Under the pieces are notes generated by a model, which saw only the letters and a list, made by a program, of their open reading frames with translations, was not told where the DNA came from and did not search any database. A program made the translations under genes and the position numbers. A stretch of DNA of 64,000 bases from Pseudomonas fluorescens (lineage in GTDB: Bacteria; Pseudomonadota; Gammaproteobacteria; Pseudomonadales; Pseudomonadaceae), in contig NZ_CABVIY010000009.1 of the NCBI RefSeq assembly GCF_902498195.1, positions 248,001 through 312,000 of the forward strand, written 5' to 3'. Of this stretch, positions 14,715 to 23,901 are shown in pieces. Position 1 is the stretch's first letter, and the number at the start of each line of letters is the position of its first letter.

Positions 14715-17700
14715 AAGGTGCGCGGGCCTTTGGCGGCAGCTGTGCGGCGTGGTGCTGGGGCTGTATCTCTCGGCCCCGGTCTATGCGTTCACGCCTTCGG
14801 ACTCGCCCTTGTTGAGTGCCGCCGCGGTCGCGCCGAATGTGATGCTGGTGATCGACGACTCGGGGAGCATGAATAACATCATCTGGGCGCCGGGTTTCGA
14901 TCCCACGGTCAGTCGCGCGCAAATTGCGATATGCAGCTCCAACGCCCTGTGCATCAGCGGCCAGAACCTGGACATGAGCGACACCAACATTTCCCTGTCG
15001 AGCCTGAATCGCGGCGGTTGCTCGACCAGTGGCAACTGGTACGGGTTCTATCGCGGTTTCCTTGGGCTGACGCCGGTTTGCCTGAAACTGCCTGACCCGG
15101 TGGGCAATGAAAACACCCGTTACACCGCAAACTACCTGGCGTACCTGCTGGGCCTGGCCAACGGCGCCAATCGTGACTTCACCACCGGCGCCAACGCGAT
15201 CCCCAACGATTACCGCATCAGCGTGGCGCAGGACGTTTCCACCAGCCTGGTCAGCAGCAATCGCACGTTGCGTATCGGCCTGGCCACCTTCAATCCACCG
15301 GTCAACAACAATCCCGGCAACGGCGGGTTCATCGCCCGGGCGGTCAGTGACCTGTCGGTGGATGCCAACTACAACGCGCTGATCGCCTCGATCAATGGCT
15401 TGAGTGCCGTGGCCAACACGCCGTTGGCGGAGACCTATTACGAAGTGACGCGCTACCTGCGTGGCATGGCGCCTTACTACAACTCGACGCCCGCCACCTA
15501 CACCAGTCCGATCCAGTACCGCTGCCAGAAAAACTACGGCGTGGTGATTACCGATGGCTTGCCCACCTATGACCGGACATTCCCCACTAATGATCCGCTC
15601 GGTGGCACTCGCCTGCCGAACTGGGACGGCAACAGCGCCAACGACGGCGACAACCTGAACGGTGACGGGGAAGGGGACACGCTGTACCTGGATGACATCG
15701 CCAAGTTCGCCTTCGACATCGACATGCGTTCCACCGGGACCGACCTGGCAAATAAAAGCTGGAACGCCGCGGATTTTCCCAAGCAGAACTTGAACACTTA
15801 CACCGTGGGTTTTACCGCGGCGAATCAGATGCTGTCGGACGCCGCCAGCTACGGCCAGGGCAAGTACTACCAGGCCACCGACAGTGCCGGGCTGAACGCC
15901 GCATTGTCCTCGGCCTTGAGTGAAATCACCTCCAAGGCCGGTTCCGGTGGCAGTGGCGTCACCAACGGGACGGTGCTGACCAGCGGCAGCAGTTACTTCC
16001 AGACCAGCTACGACCCCAAGGACTGGCGCGGCACAATCAAGGCTTTTGGTTTCAACGCCAATGGCACGGTCAATACCGGCTCGGTGCTGTGGACTACCGA
16101 CACCGCCATCGTGCCCGGTGCCACGGCGCCGACCTATCAATCCTGGAACAGCCAGACCAATACCGCAGTCACCCTGGCTTACGCCAACTTTTCCACGGCC
16201 CAGCAAGCCGTCCTCAGTCAGGGGCTGCCGACCGGCATTACCGGTAGCGACCTGGTGGAGTGGAGCAAGGGCACCAACAAGACCGGCCTGAAGGTGCGCA
16301 GCGCGCTGCTCGGTGACATCGTCAACTCGCCGCTGGCCCTGGCGTCACCGACGGATAAAACCGCTTCCGATCTGTCGGGTGACACCACCTACAGCACCTA
16401 CCTGGCGACCAAGGCGGCCAACATGAGCGCCAGCCTGGTGGTCAATTCCAACGACGGCTTCGTCGACATCATCAATACCGGTAACGGCACGCGTCGTTAC
16501 GCTTACATGCCGTCCAGTGTCTTGCCGTCGCTGCGCTACATCGCCGACACCACGTACATCAACGGCGTCAGCCATAAATTCCTGGTGGACGGGCAGGTGG
16601 CCGTGTTCGACGCCCAACTCAACAGTGCCTGGAAAACCCTCGCGCTGGGCGGCACGGGCGCGGGCGGTCGCACCTTCTATGCGCTGCAACTGTTCGATGC
16701 GGCGGCGGGCAATGTGCCGAAAGCCCTGTGGGAGTTCAGTGCGCCGGCCACGGCCAATACGTCGAACGCGTTCAACGACCTGGGATATGCCTACGCTCGC
16801 CCGGAAGTGGCACGCCTGGCCGACGGCCGTTGGGCCGCGTTCATCGCCAACGGCTACGGCAGCAATTCCGGGGTGGCCGCGTTGTATGTGGTGGATGTTC
16901 GCGATGGGTCGTTGATCAGGAAAATCGTGGTCGACAGCACTGAAACCACCAATGGTTTGTCCTCGGTCAAACTCAAGGTCAACTCGCAGAATGTGGTGCA
17001 GGCGGCCTATGGTGGCGACTTGCAAGGGCGGTTGTGGAAGTTCGACCTGAGCAGCACCGGCACGGACAACTGGGGCGTGGCGTTTGCCGGCAAGCCGCTG
17101 TTTACCGCTGCGGGCGGCGCCACTCAGCCGATTACGGCGCAGCCCTTGCTGGCGGATAATCCCCTGGGCGGCAAGGTGGTGTTTTTCGGCACCGGGAAAT
17201 TCAACGAGACTGCCGACAAGACCAACAAGGATCTGCAAGCGTTCTACGCGGTCTGGGATGCCGACGGCGGTTCCGGGCAGATCACCACCTCCAGTTTGCA
17301 GGCCCAGGCAATCACGGGCGTGTTCTCGGGAAGCACCGGACAACTGATCACCACCAGCCAGAACGAGGTGACTTACCCGGCGGAAAAGGGCTGGTATCTG
17401 CCGCTGGTGTATAACAACGCGCTGACCGGCGAGCGGGTGATCAATCAGGCCAGCCTGGTGCTCGGGCGGATCATTTTCACAACGGCCAGCGTAGACACCA
17501 CCGACCCCTGCGCAAGCTTCGGTACTGGCAAACTGGTCGAACTCGATGCGTTCAGCGGTAAGATGCTCAATTACGCGGTGCTCGACACCACGGGCGACGG
17601 CGTGGTCGACAGCACTGATGCGGTGTCCAGCGGGGTGGTGTTTACCGGAGGCAACCCGACCCTGAACGCTATCGTCAATGGCGCAACCCGCAAAATCGTG

Positions 17701-17784
17701 AACGATTCCAGTGGCAACATCACCACGCTGGTGGAAAAATCCGGCGGCGGCAGCCGTCGCATCATGTGGCGACAAATACAGTAA
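14701..17784 (+). CDS. pilY1: Type IV pilus tip adhesin PilY1
   Basis: A 1027-residue secreted or tip-located protein required with the minor pilins for pilus assembly, adhesion and surface sensing. Residues 1-29 form a signal peptide. A von Willebrand A-like domain begins near residue 48 with a complete MIDAS motif (D52-x-S54-x-S56). The C-terminal half is the PilY1 beta-propeller (TFYALQLFDAA, LWKFDLSSTG, LVYNNALTGERV). A calcium-loop candidate DTTGDGVVDSTD lies at about 962-973. It is shorter than P. aeruginosa PilY1 (about 1160 from memory). No pilY2 gene follows. Confidence 0.95.
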   Translation: MRSTERCAGLWRQLCGVVLGLYLSAPVYAFTPSDSPLLSAAAVAPNVMLVIDDSGSMNNIIWAPGFDPTVSRAQIAICSSNALCISGQNLDMSDTNISLSSLNRGGCSTSGNWYGFYRGFLGLTPVCLKLPDPVGNENTRYTANYLAYLLGLANGANRDFTTGANAIPNDYRISVAQDVSTSLVSSNRTLRIGLATFNPPVNNNPGNGGFIARAVSDLSVDANYNALIASINGLSAVANTPLAETYYEVTRYLRGMAPYYNSTPATYTSPIQYRCQKNYGVVITDGLPTYDRTFPTNDPLGGTRLPNWDGNSANDGDNLNGDGEGDTLYLDDIAKFAFDIDMRSTGTDLANKSWNAADFPKQNLNTYTVGFTAANQMLSDAASYGQGKYYQATDSAGLNAALSSALSEITSKAGSGGSGVTNGTVLTSGSSYFQTSYDPKDWRGTIKAFGFNANGTVNTGSVLWTTDTAIVPGATAPTYQSWNSQTNTAVTLAYANFSTAQQAVLSQGLPTGITGSDLVEWSKGTNKTGLKVRSALLGDIVNSPLALASPTDKTASDLSGDTTYSTYLATKAANMSASLVVNSNDGFVDIINTGNGTRRYAYMPSSVLPSLRYIADTTYINGVSHKFLVDGQVAVFDAQLNSAWKTLALGGTGAGGRTFYALQLFDAAAGNVPKALWEFSAPATANTSNAFNDLGYAYARPEVARLADGRWAAFIANGYGSNSGVAALYVVDVRDGSLIRKIVVDSTETTNGLSSVKLKVNSQNVVQAAYGGDLQGRLWKFDLSSTGTDNWGVAFAGKPLFTAAGGATQPITAQPLLADNPLGGKVVFFGTGKFNETADKTNKDLQAFYAVWDADGGSGQITTSSLQAQAITGVFSGSTGQLITTSQNEVTYPAEKGWYLPLVYNNALTGERVINQASLVLGRIIFTTASVDTTDPCASFGTGKLVELDAFSGKMLNYAVLDTTGDGVVDSTDAVSSGVVFTGGNPTLNAIVNGATRKIVNDSSGNITTLVEKSGGGSRRIMWRQIQ

Positions 17785-17798
17785 GCGAGAGTTGAGGC

Positions 17799-18200
17799 AT
17801 GCACAGATCCAACCGCGGTTTTACCCTGATCGAAATCATGATCGTGATTGCGATCATCGGGATTGTCATGACCATCGCCATGCCGAGCTTTACGGAGTAT
17901 CTGAACAAAGGGCGCCGAACCGAAGTGGCCGGCCTGCTTTCCGAGCAGGCGCAGATCCTCGAACGCTTTTACTCACAAAAGAACATCTACACAGGTGCCA
18001 CCGGCCTTAGTGCTGGCAACGATTACTACACCATCACGCCGACGCTGACCGATCAGACCTTCCTGCTGACAGCCGTGCGCAAGGCTGGAAAAAGCATGGC
18101 CACTGACAAGTGCGGTGATTTCACCCTCACCAATACCGGTGTCCGCAGCATGGTCAACGCCACGGCGGGCCTGACCACCAAGGATTGCTGGGGTCGCTGA
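17799..18200 (+). CDS. pilE: Type IV pilus minor pilin PilE
   Basis: A 133-residue pilin-like protein that links the tip complex to the PilA shaft in the P. aeruginosa model. Leader MHRSNRGFTLIEIMIVIAIIG is cut after Gly7 with Glu at +5. A cysteine pair near the C-terminus (DKCGDFTL and KDCWGR) can form the D-loop disulfide. It follows pilY1 by 14 bases and ends the operon. Confidence 0.94.
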   Translation: MHRSNRGFTLIEIMIVIAIIGIVMTIAMPSFTEYLNKGRRTEVAGLLSEQAQILERFYSQKNIYTGATGLSAGNDYYTITPTLTDQTFLLTAVRKAGKSMATDKCGDFTLTNTGVRSMVNATAGLTTKDCWGR

Positions 18201-18211
18201 GTTTTCTTTTC

Positions 18212-18228
18212 GGACGCCTTTTGCGTCC
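18212..18228 (+). terminator. Possible terminator of the minor pilin operon
   Basis: GGACGC, loop CTTTT, GCGTCC forms a 6-bp stem 11 bases after the pilE stop. The following T-tract is weak (tctgtct), so termination is only plausible. Confidence 0.4.
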
Positions 18229-18256
18229 TCTGTCTATCTATCGGTTGGATCAAAAC

Positions 18257-19357
18257 ATGATCAGGCAACAGCAAGTGGTGATTGTCGGCGGTGGGGTAAT
18301 CGGTCTGCTGACGGCCTTCAATCTCGCGCCCGAAGTGCAGAGCGTTGTGCTGCTGGACCGTTCGAATGTCGGTCAGGAGTCGTCCTGGGCGGGTGGCGGG
18401 ATCGTGTCGCCGCTCTATCCATGGCGTTACAACCCGGCAGTCACCGCGTTGGCCCATTGGTCACAGGATTTTTATCCACAACTGGGCGAGCGCCTGTTTG
18501 CCGCCACCGGGGTCGATCCCGAAGTGCACACCACTGGCTTGTATTGGCTGGATCTGGATGACGAAGCCGAGGCGCTGGCCTGGGCTGCGCGGGAGAACCG
18601 TCCGTTGCGGGCTGTGGATATCTCGGCGGCCCACGATGCGGTGCCGGTGCTGGGGGGCGGTTTTTCCCGGGCGATCTACATGGCCGACGTGGCCAACGTG
18701 CGCAATCCGCGGCTGGTGAAATCCCTCAAGGCGGCGCTGCAGGCACTGCCGAACGTGACGATCCATGAGCAGTGCGAAGTCAGCGGGTTTATTCGCGAGG
18801 ACGACAAAGTGGTTGGCGTGCAGACGTCTACGGGCGCGATCCACGGCGATGAAGTGGTGCTGACTGCTGGCGCCTGGAGTGGCGATTTGCTCAAGAGCCT
18901 GGGCCTTGAGTTGCCAGTCGAACCGGTGAAGGGGCAGATGATTCTCTACAAGTGCGCGGCAGATTTTCTGCCGAGCATGGTGTTGGCCAAGGGGCGGTAT
19001 GCGATCCCGCGCCGCGACGGGCACATCCTGATTGGCAGTACGCTGGAGCACGAAGGCTACGACAAGACGCCGACCGACTCGGCGCTGGAAAGCCTCAAGG
19101 CCTCGGCGGTGGAGTTGATACCCGCGTTGGCGGATGCCGAAGTGGTGGGGCATTGGGCCGGCTTGAGGCCGGGTTCGCCGGAAGGCATTCCCTACATTGG
19201 CCGGGTCCCGGGGTTTGACGGGTTGTGGCTCAACTGCGGGCATTTCCGCAATGGCTTGGTGCTGGCGCCGGCGTCGTGTCAGTTGTTTGCCGATGTGATG
19301 CTGGGGCGCGAGCCGATTATTGATCCGGCGCCGTATGCGCCGACCGGGCGGATCTGA
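18257..19357 (+). CDS. thiO: Glycine oxidase ThiO
   Basis: FAD-dependent amine oxidase of the DAO family that makes the iminoglycine needed for the thiamine thiazole ring. The 366-residue product starts with the dinucleotide-binding motif VVIVGGGVIGLLTAFNL and has ESSWAGGGIVSPLYPWRY, VLTAGAWSGDL and the C-terminal GLWLNCGHFRNGLVLAP. The chosen Met at 18257 starts 12 residues before the glycine motif. No thiamine riboswitch was seen upstream. Other thi genes are absent from the window. Confidence 0.93.
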   Translation: MIRQQQVVIVGGGVIGLLTAFNLAPEVQSVVLLDRSNVGQESSWAGGGIVSPLYPWRYNPAVTALAHWSQDFYPQLGERLFAATGVDPEVHTTGLYWLDLDDEAEALAWAARENRPLRAVDISAAHDAVPVLGGGFSRAIYMADVANVRNPRLVKSLKAALQALPNVTIHEQCEVSGFIREDDKVVGVQTSTGAIHGDEVVLTAGAWSGDLLKSLGLELPVEPVKGQMILYKCAADFLPSMVLAKGRYAIPRRDGHILIGSTLEHEGYDKTPTDSALESLKASAVELIPALADAEVVGHWAGLRPGSPEGIPYIGRVPGFDGLWLNCGHFRNGLVLAPASCQLFADVMLGREPIIDPAPYAPTGRI

Positions 19358-19366
19358 AGCAAAATC

Positions 19367-19437
19367 AAAAGATCGCAGCCTGCGGCAGCTCCTACAAGTA
19401 CGTTTCCTGTAGGAGCTGCCGCAGGCTGCGATCTTTT
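19367..19437. repeat. Long palindrome, REP family C
   Basis: Perfect inverted arms beginning aaaagatcgcagcctgcggc and ending gccgcaggctgcgatctttt surround a short loop. It lies between the convergent ends of thiO and pilR and may terminate both. A shorter relative is at 50575-50609. Confidence 0.85.
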
Positions 19438-19443
19438 AACATT

Positions 19444-20775
19444 TCAATCCAGCCCTAATTTCTTCAGCCTGTAGCGCATCGAACGAAACGACAAATTCAA
19501 CCGCTGAGCCGCCGCCGTGCGGTTCCAGCGGGTTTCCTCCAGCGCCTGGAGAATCAACTGGCGTTCGACGTTTTCCAGATAGGCCTCCAGATTGTCGATC
19601 TGCGTCAGGTCCGGCACGCTCCCTTCCGCAGTACAGTTACCTTCGGCCAGTCGCAAGTCGCCGGCTTCGATCTGCTTGTTTTCGCACAGCGTGTGCGCCC
19701 GTTCGAGCATGTTCTCCAGTTCCCGCACATTGCCCGGGAATCGGTAGCTTTTCAGCGCTTCAAGGGCTTGCGGGTGAAGTTTTGCAACCGCTTGCCCCGT
19801 CTCGGCGGCCAGGCGCTTGAGCACATGGCCGGCAAGCGTTTCGATATCGTCGCGACGCTCGCGCAAGGACGGCACCCGCAGTTCGATCACGTTCAGCCGG
19901 TAGTACAAATCCTGGCGAAAGCGCTCGGCAGCGACTTCAGTGGCGAGGTCTTTGTGGGTGGCGCAGAGAATGCGTACGTCGACCACCATTTCCTGCTGCC
20001 CGCCGACGCTGCGCACGGCTTTCTCCTGAATGGCCCTCAGCAGTTTGACCTGCATCGGCAACGGCAGGTCGGCCACTTCGTCGAGGAACAGGGTGCCGCC
20101 GTGGGCGGCCTGGAACAGGCCGGGCTTGTCTTCGATGGCGCCGCTGAAGCTGCCTTTGCGATGGCCGAAAAACTCGCTTTCCATCAGCTCCGACGGGATG
20201 GCGCCGCAATTGACCGGAACAAAGGGTTGGTTGGCGCGTGGTCCACGGTCATGGATCAGGCGCGCGACCAGTTCCTTGCCGCTGCCGGATTCGCCGCTGA
20301 TGTACACCGGGGCCTGGCTGCGCGCCAGTTTATCGATCTGTTTACGCAGGTTGCGCATGGGCAATGAATCACCCAGCAAGCGGCGATCGATCGCAAGGCC
20401 GGGGGTGGGCAGCAGCAGGGCGCTGGTGACCAGTTCCCGCAGGCGGGTGAGGTCCACCGGTTTGCTCAGGAAGTCGAAGGCGCCGGCCTTGAGGGCGTTG
20501 ATCGCGGTATCGACACTGCCATACGCGGTGATCATGGCCACCGGCACTTGCGGGTAGCGTTGCTGGATATGCTGGACCAGTTCAAGACCGGTGCCGTCCG
20601 GCAGGCGCATGTCGGTCAGGCACAGATCGAAACTCTCGCGCTTGAGCAGGGCCAGGGCCTCGCCAGCGTTGCGGGCACTCCAGGTATCGAGCTTCATCCG
20701 TCCCAGGGTGATTTCCAGGAGTTCGCGGATGTCCGGTTCGTCGTCGACGATCAGGACTTTTTGCCGTGGGCTCAT
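19444..20775 (-). CDS. pilR: Sigma-54 response regulator PilR
   Basis: NtrC-type activator of pilA transcription. The 443-residue protein has a receiver domain with phospho-acceptor D55 (LTDMRLPDG), a central AAA+ domain with Walker A GESGSGKE (161-168) and DEVADLP, and a C-terminal Fis helix-turn-helix (ETRWNRTAAAQRLNLSFRSMRYRLKKLG). The sigma-54 contact loop is GSFSGA at 208-213 rather than GAFTGA. The chosen start is MSPRQKVLIVDDEPD, not the upstream Met. It follows pilS by two bases. Confidence 0.95.
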   Translation of the reverse strand: MSPRQKVLIVDDEPDIRELLEITLGRMKLDTWSARNAGEALALLKRESFDLCLTDMRLPDGTGLELVQHIQQRYPQVPVAMITAYGSVDTAINALKAGAFDFLSKPVDLTRLRELVTSALLLPTPGLAIDRRLLGDSLPMRNLRKQIDKLARSQAPVYISGESGSGKELVARLIHDRGPRANQPFVPVNCGAIPSELMESEFFGHRKGSFSGAIEDKPGLFQAAHGGTLFLDEVADLPLPMQVKLLRAIQEKAVRSVGGQQEMVVDVRILCATHKDLATEVAAERFRQDLYYRLNVIELRVPSLRERRDDIETLAGHVLKRLAAETGQAVAKLHPQALEALKSYRFPGNVRELENMLERAHTLCENKQIEAGDLRLAEGNCTAEGSVPDLTQIDNLEAYLENVERQLILQALEETRWNRTAAAQRLNLSFRSMRYRLKKLGLD

Positions 20776-20777
20776 GT

Positions 20778-22367
20778 TCAACTTTGTTTCCGTCCGTGAG
20801 CAAAGGTGATGCGAAAGCAGCCGCCGCCTTGGCGTGGTTTGAAGTCTAGGCGCGCCTGGTTGCTTTCGCACAGCTCACGGGACAGATACAGCCCCAGGCC
20901 GGTGCCCTGGTGGCTGGTGGTGAAAAACGGTTCGAATAATTGCGCTTGATGGTCCGGGGTGACGCCGGGGCCATCGTCGACGATGTCGAGGATCGGCAAC
21001 TGGCTATCCGGATCGGTGAACAACTCCAGCCAGACCTGCGCCTGATCGTGGCACTGGGCGCTGTGGCGCCAGGCGTTGCGTATCAGGTTGTCGAGAATCT
21101 GGTTCAACTGGTTCGGGTCCATCAAGGTCTTGAAGTCACCGGGGGCGATGTGCAGATGGATCTGCTGGCGCTCGGTCGCGCCCTCGCGGATTTCGGAGAC
21201 GAACTGTTGCAGCCAGGGCTTCAGGTCCAGCCGTTGCGCAACGGTTTGCTGGCGGCGGGACAATTGCAGGACGTTTTCGATAACCCGATTCATTCGCTGA
21301 GAGTGGTCTTGGATAATCTGGGTCAGACGTTGATCCGCGCTGTTCAGTTCCTCGGATTCTCGTAATAGCTGCGCGGCGTGACTGATGGCGCCCAGCGGGT
21401 TGCGGATTTCGTGGGCAATGCCGGCGGTCAGGCGCCCGAGGGCGGCAAGCTTCAGCTGTTGGGCCTGCTGGGCGATCTGGGCGAGGTCTTCGAGAAAGAC
21501 CAGGGTCTGGTGCTGCGGGCTCGGGGCCAGCGCAATGAAGCTCGGTTGCAGCTCCATGCCGCTACCAGCGACTTTCAGGCTTTGGGGGCGCAGCGTTGGG
21601 TTGCTGAGCCACAGGTGCAGGCGTTCGACCAGCGCGGGCACATGGTCGTCGATCAGGCAGCCTTCCAGGGGGCCGCAGCCGAGCAGTGACAGGGCACTGT
21701 GGTTGGCCAGTTGCACGCGCCGCTGCTCGTCGAGCACCAGAATACCGGTGCGCATGCGTTGCAGGATCAGGGCATTGAGCGCTTCCAGGCCAACGACTTC
21801 GCTGGCCTTCTGCTCCGCCAGGGTTTCACTGACTTGCAGGCGTCGCATCAAGGCTTGCACCAACAGCGCCGCGGCAAAACACAGCGCGCCGAGGGTGCCG
21901 ACCTGCAAATAATCATTGGGACTGGGGAGATGGCTGATGTTCAGCAGGAAACTCGAACCGACGATACCGAGGGCACCGACGGCGGCAATCAGCAGGCCGA
22001 TGCGTCTTCGCAGCAACGTATTGCTGATGGCCACCGAGACGATCAGCAAGTTGCCAATGGCGCTGCCCACGCCGCCGCCCGCGAAGAACAGAGCGCACAG
22101 CAGCAAGATGTCGAGCAGCGCCAGGCTGAACAGTTGCGCCGGGTGGCGGGTGTTCTCGAAGAACACCACCAGCAGAATATTCAGCACCAGATACAACCAA
22201 CTGCCATTGCGCAGCAGTTCGTCATTGGCTGAGGTCAGCAACCGGTTGTCCATGTTGCTGGAGATCAGCAGCACCAGGATGATGCCGACGCTTAACCGGT
22301 AGAGATGATAAAGGCGCAGCAGTCGCTGGGCCTGTTTGTCGCCGTGAGTGGACGACTCAGCGATCAC
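20778..22367 (-). CDS. pilS: Sensor histidine kinase PilS
   Basis: Membrane kinase that controls PilR and so pilin synthesis. The 529-residue protein has about six membrane segments in residues 20-175, a PAS-like linker (LQRMRTGILVLDEQRRV), the HisKA box AHEIRNPLGAISHAAQLL with H319, and a HATPase domain with NLIRNAW, DIVDDGPGV and GTGLGLYLSREL. In the P. aeruginosa model PilA itself interacts with the PilS membrane region. It overlaps the upstream PP0621-family gene by 11 bases. Confidence 0.95.
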   Translation of the reverse strand: MIAESSTHGDKQAQRLLRLYHLYRLSVGIILVLLISSNMDNRLLTSANDELLRNGSWLYLVLNILLVVFFENTRHPAQLFSLALLDILLLCALFFAGGGVGSAIGNLLIVSVAISNTLLRRRIGLLIAAVGALGIVGSSFLLNISHLPSPNDYLQVGTLGALCFAAALLVQALMRRLQVSETLAEQKASEVVGLEALNALILQRMRTGILVLDEQRRVQLANHSALSLLGCGPLEGCLIDDHVPALVERLHLWLSNPTLRPQSLKVAGSGMELQPSFIALAPSPQHQTLVFLEDLAQIAQQAQQLKLAALGRLTAGIAHEIRNPLGAISHAAQLLRESEELNSADQRLTQIIQDHSQRMNRVIENVLQLSRRQQTVAQRLDLKPWLQQFVSEIREGATERQQIHLHIAPGDFKTLMDPNQLNQILDNLIRNAWRHSAQCHDQAQVWLELFTDPDSQLPILDIVDDGPGVTPDHQAQLFEPFFTTSHQGTGLGLYLSRELCESNQARLDFKPRQGGGCFRITFAHGRKQS

Positions 22368-22590
22368 TGGAACCGGGGCCTTGCTCCAGATGAGCCTGGC
22401 TGCAATACCACTGTTGTTGCAAACTCACGGCGCGATCACGGGGCAAGTGCACGCCGCAATGGGCGCAGCGAACCATCGGTGCAGCTTCCAGCTCGGCAGA
22501 TGACTTGGGCGCGGCAGCCTGGCCCTTGTATTTGCGCCAGAACCACACGGCGGCGGCAATCACGGCGATCCAGAATAATAAACGAAGCAT
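22357..22590 (-). CDS. PP0621 family small protein
   Basis: A 77-residue protein of unknown function recognised as the PP0621 family. Residues 1-20 form one membrane segment (LLFWIAVIAAAVWFW), followed by a small cysteine/histidine knuckle: CAHCGVHLP then YCSQAHLEQ, a possible zinc site. Its end overlaps pilS by 11 bases, so it is the first gene of a PP0621-pilS-pilR unit. A link to PilS is suggested only by position. Confidence 0.85.
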   Translation of the reverse strand: MLRLLFWIAVIAAAVWFWRKYKGQAAAPKSSAELEAAPMVRCAHCGVHLPRDRAVSLQQQWYCSQAHLEQGPGSSDR

Positions 22591-22682
22591 GATGAGCGGC
22601 TTTTTGACGGATGAACCCGCAGTTTAGCCGGGGGACATGGCAGGCGCACAGCGCAATTGTTCTGTGCAAAAACAGCTCAACA

Positions 22683-22710
22683 AAAAAGGGAGACTCAAGA
22701 GTCTCCCTTT
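22683..22710 (-). terminator. Rho-independent terminator of bamD
   Basis: AAAGGGAGACTC and GAGTCTCCCTTT make a perfect 12-bp stem around two bases; on the minus strand it is followed by a T-run. It stands 17 bases beyond the bamD stop. Confidence 0.9.
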
Positions 22711-22727
22711 CGGTGCCGCCGGTCGTG

Positions 22728-23750
22728 TCAGTCGAACACGCCGAAGGTCATGTAGCTGAACCACGAGCGATCGTCGTTGTTGCCTTCGGCTTCGTGATTT
22801 TCTTCTTCGATTACGTCACCGTCTGCATCTTTAGGCTTGAGTTCGCTAGGAATGGCGTCCTTGGCATCCTGGAACTGCTTCTGCACGTCCTGGTTGGCGC
22901 GGGTTTCGCCTGGTGGCAGCGGCGGACGGGATTCGATCAGGCCCAGGGTGGCCTTGCTCAACCACGAACGGTTGTCGGCTTCGGCGACCGACGGCACGAA
23001 CTGACCATCCACCAGGCTTGGGTGGTTCGGGTAGTTGAGTTTCAGGGTTTCGAGGCTGGTGGCCGCCAGGTCGTCCAGGTGCAGGCGCTGGTAGGATTCA
23101 GTCATCACCGCCAGGCCGTCACCAACGGATGGGGTTTCCTGGAAGTTTTCCACCACATAACGGCCACGGTTCGCAGCGGCGACGTAGGCCTGACGGGTCA
23201 GGTAGTAGTCGGCCACGTGAATTTCGTAGGCCGCCAGCAGGTTGCGCAGATAGATCATGCGCTGCTTGGCGTCCGGCGAGTAGCGGCTGTTGGGGAAGCG
23301 GCTGGTCAGCTGGGCGAACTCGTTATAGGAGTCGCGAGCGGCGCCCGGGTCACGCTTGGTCATGTCCAGCGGCAGGAAACGCGACAGCAGGCCGACGTCC
23401 TGGTCGAAAGACGTCAGGCCCTTGAGGTAGTAGGCGTAGTCGACGTTCGGATGCTGCGGATGCAGGCGAATGAAACGCTCGGCGGCGGCTTTTGCAGCCT
23501 CGGGCTCGGCGTTCTTGTAGTTCGCGTAGATGAGTTCGAGTTGGGCCTGGTCGGCATAGCGACCGAACGGATAACGTGATTCCAGGGCCTTCAACTTGGC
23601 GGTTGCGCTGGTGTAGCTGTTGTTGTCCAGATCGGCCTGAGCCTGTTGGTACAACTCGACTTCACTCAGGTTTTCGTCTACGACTTCCTTCGATGAGCAA
23701 GCAGCGGTCAATGCGAGGATGGCGATCAGCAGCAGGTGTTTCACTTGCAT
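22728..23750 (-). CDS. bamD: Outer membrane assembly lipoprotein BamD
   Basis: Essential lipoprotein of the BAM complex that inserts outer membrane proteins. The 340-residue precursor starts MQVKHLLLIAILALTAAC with the lipobox ending at Cys18, and then has TPR repeats (ELYQQAQADLDNNSYTSA, ALESRYPFGRYADQAQLEL). The frame is open to 23903 but the lipobox fixes the start at 23750. It is divergent from rluD. Confidence 0.95.
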   Translation of the reverse strand: MQVKHLLLIAILALTAACSSKEVVDENLSEVELYQQAQADLDNNSYTSATAKLKALESRYPFGRYADQAQLELIYANYKNAEPEAAKAAAERFIRLHPQHPNVDYAYYLKGLTSFDQDVGLLSRFLPLDMTKRDPGAARDSYNEFAQLTSRFPNSRYSPDAKQRMIYLRNLLAAYEIHVADYYLTRQAYVAAANRGRYVVENFQETPSVGDGLAVMTESYQRLHLDDLAATSLETLKLNYPNHPSLVDGQFVPSVAEADNRSWLSKATLGLIESRPPLPPGETRANQDVQKQFQDAKDAIPSELKPKDADGDVIEEENHEAEGNNDDRSWFSYMTFGVFD

Positions 23751-23901
23751 GGCGGCTTGCGTCCCTATGACGGCCGCTGTCTTGGGCGTGGCCGTCCTGT
23801 TATGATGAGCGCCCCGTTGAATAGCCTCGGGGCAAAAGACGCCGTATTTAACCACAAGCGCGCAGCCGAAACCAAAGGCTGTGCCGACGCCTAGTCTGAG
23901 C

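Noticed and set aside
18201..18256. Thiamine riboswitch upstream of thiO
   Set aside because: Only 56 bases separate pilE and thiO and no THI-box sequence is seen.
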